From: Bacteroidales bacterium
GTDB lineage: Bacteria; Bacteroidota; Bacteroidia; Bacteroidales; UBA7960
Length of the DNA: 6,677 nucleotides
Assembly: GCA_007130545.1 (NCBI GenBank)
Contig: SLSG01000332.1
Span: 1-6,677, forward strand
Direction of reading: 5' to 3'
Position 1 is the stretch's first letter, and every line of letters starts with the position of its first letter. The notes under the pieces are model-generated. The model ran no database searches and was not told the origin of the DNA. It worked only from the letters and a program-made list of their open reading frames with translations. Below are positions 6,111 through 6,677 of the stretch, one piece after another. A program made the translations under genes and the position numbers.

Positions 6111-6677
6111 CATTGCATTTGCCCACAGGACGGTCTTGCTGCTGCTGGGTGTGGTCCCCCTGCTGGTGGCCTGGTATGTGTGGAAACAGCGGAAAAGGGA
6201 CCCTTCCCTGAGATTTTCCCATACGGCTTTTCTTAAAGGTTCAGGCAGGGGAATCCGCAGCCATTTCATCCACCTGCCTTTCGCACTCCGGATTCTGGTA
6301 ATCGTCCTGCTGGTGCTGGCTTTGGCCAGGCCAAGAAGCAGCATGCATACGCAGCAGACCACCGTGGAGGGAATCGACATCGTGATCGCCCTGGACATCT
6401 CCACCTCCATGCTGGCAGAGGACTTTCCGCCCAACCGCCTGGAGGCTGCCAAAAACACTGCGGCTAAATTCATGGATATGCGGCCGGGCGACCGGATCGG
6501 AATGACCGTATTCAGCGGGGAAAGTTTCACCCTTTGTCCCCTTACAACAGACCACAGACTGCTGAAAGAAATGGCCTCAGGCATTTCCACCGGAATGGTC
6601 GAGGATGGCACGGCCATCGGGGATGGCTTGTCGACCGCAATCAACAGGTTGCGGGATAGCCAGGCAATCAGCAAGGT
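6100..6677 (+). CDS. batA: BatA, von Willebrand A domain membrane protein (3' truncated)
   Basis: The frame opens at ATG 6100, inside the end of the BatD-like gene, and stays open to the window edge, giving 192 complete codons. Two membrane helices are seen at about residues 11-29 and 59-77, separated by a basic loop (KQRKRDPSLRFSHT). The von Willebrand A domain then begins: IVIALDISTSMLAEDFPPNR (94-113) carries the MIDAS DxSxS at Asp99, Ser101 and Ser103. RPGDRIGMTVFSGESFTLCP (128-147) and VEDGTAIGDGL (167-177), with the MIDAS threonine at 171, follow in the order expected for BatA. Full-length BatA is about 320-340 residues with a further C-terminal membrane helix, so roughly 40 percent is missing beyond the window. 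The 11-base overlap implies translational coupling. It is thought to form an inner-membrane complex with the other Bat proteins, acted on by MoxR; batB normally follows. Confidence 0.94.
   Translation, partial: MGIDIAFAHRTVLLLLGVVPLLVAWYVWKQRKRDPSLRFSHTAFLKGSGRGIRSHFIHLPFALRILVIVLLVLALARPRSSMHTQQTTVEGIDIVIALDISTSMLAEDFPPNRLEAAKNTAAKFMDMRPGDRIGMTVFSGESFTLCPLTTDHRLLKEMASGISTGMVEDGTAIGDGLSTAINRLRDSQAISK

Noticed and set aside
5811..6674. Long minus-strand open frame (287 codons) opposite the BatD-like and batA genes
   Set aside because: Its product has no recognisable domain, and it lies across two well-supported genes of known families. It is a shadow of their codon bias.

Overview
The window looks like chromosomal DNA of a member of the Bacteroidota, probably Bacteroidales or a relative. 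The basis is the gene content: a MoxR/DUF58/BatD-like/BatA cluster, a head-GIN (DUF2807) protein, and a YtrA-type GntR regulator next to an ABC exporter. Other supports are a TAnnTTTG-type -7 promoter element and A-rich leaders with weak Shine-Dalgarno sequences. Nothing suggests a plasmid, phage or recent transfer: I see no insertion sequence, tRNA, integrase or CRISPR array. All families here are known, so I do not claim a new system.

Layout. Bases 1-137 hold the last 44 codons of an unidentified plus-strand gene. It ends just before a strong hairpin (147-172) with T-rich sequence on both sides, which probably terminates transcripts from both directions. From 3023 down to 259 runs a compact minus-strand operon. 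Its order of transcription is ABC ATPase (3023-2196), six-helix ABC permease (2188-1424), short GntR/YtrA-type repressor (1421-1050) and membrane-anchored DUF2807 protein (1008-259). The first three genes are 2 to 7 bases apart. The fourth follows after 41 bases and is probably co-transcribed.

A 207-base divergent region (3024-3230) separates this operon from a plus-strand operon. It holds a good Bacteroidota-type promoter for the ABC operon, two interleaved inverted repeats at that promoter that could be the repressor's operator, an AT-rich hairpin followed by a T tract, and a weak promoter candidate facing the other way. The plus-strand operon is MoxR AAA+ ATPase (3231-4226), DUF58 protein (4240-5106), a signal-peptide plus single-helix BatD-like protein (5133-6110) and BatA, a von Willebrand A membrane protein that starts at 6100 and runs off the window end.

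How the genes work together. The minus operon resembles the GntR-controlled ABC modules that in Firmicutes respond to cell-wall-active antibiotics. Here a surface-type DUF2807 protein is added, so an envelope-stress role is plausible but inferred. The plus operon is the start of the bat (Bacteroides aerotolerance) cluster. In it a MoxR AAA+ chaperone is thought to act on MIDAS-containing proteins (DUF58 and BatA, then normally BatB and others beyond this window) at the inner membrane. The two operons share one control region, so coordinated envelope functions are possible but not shown.
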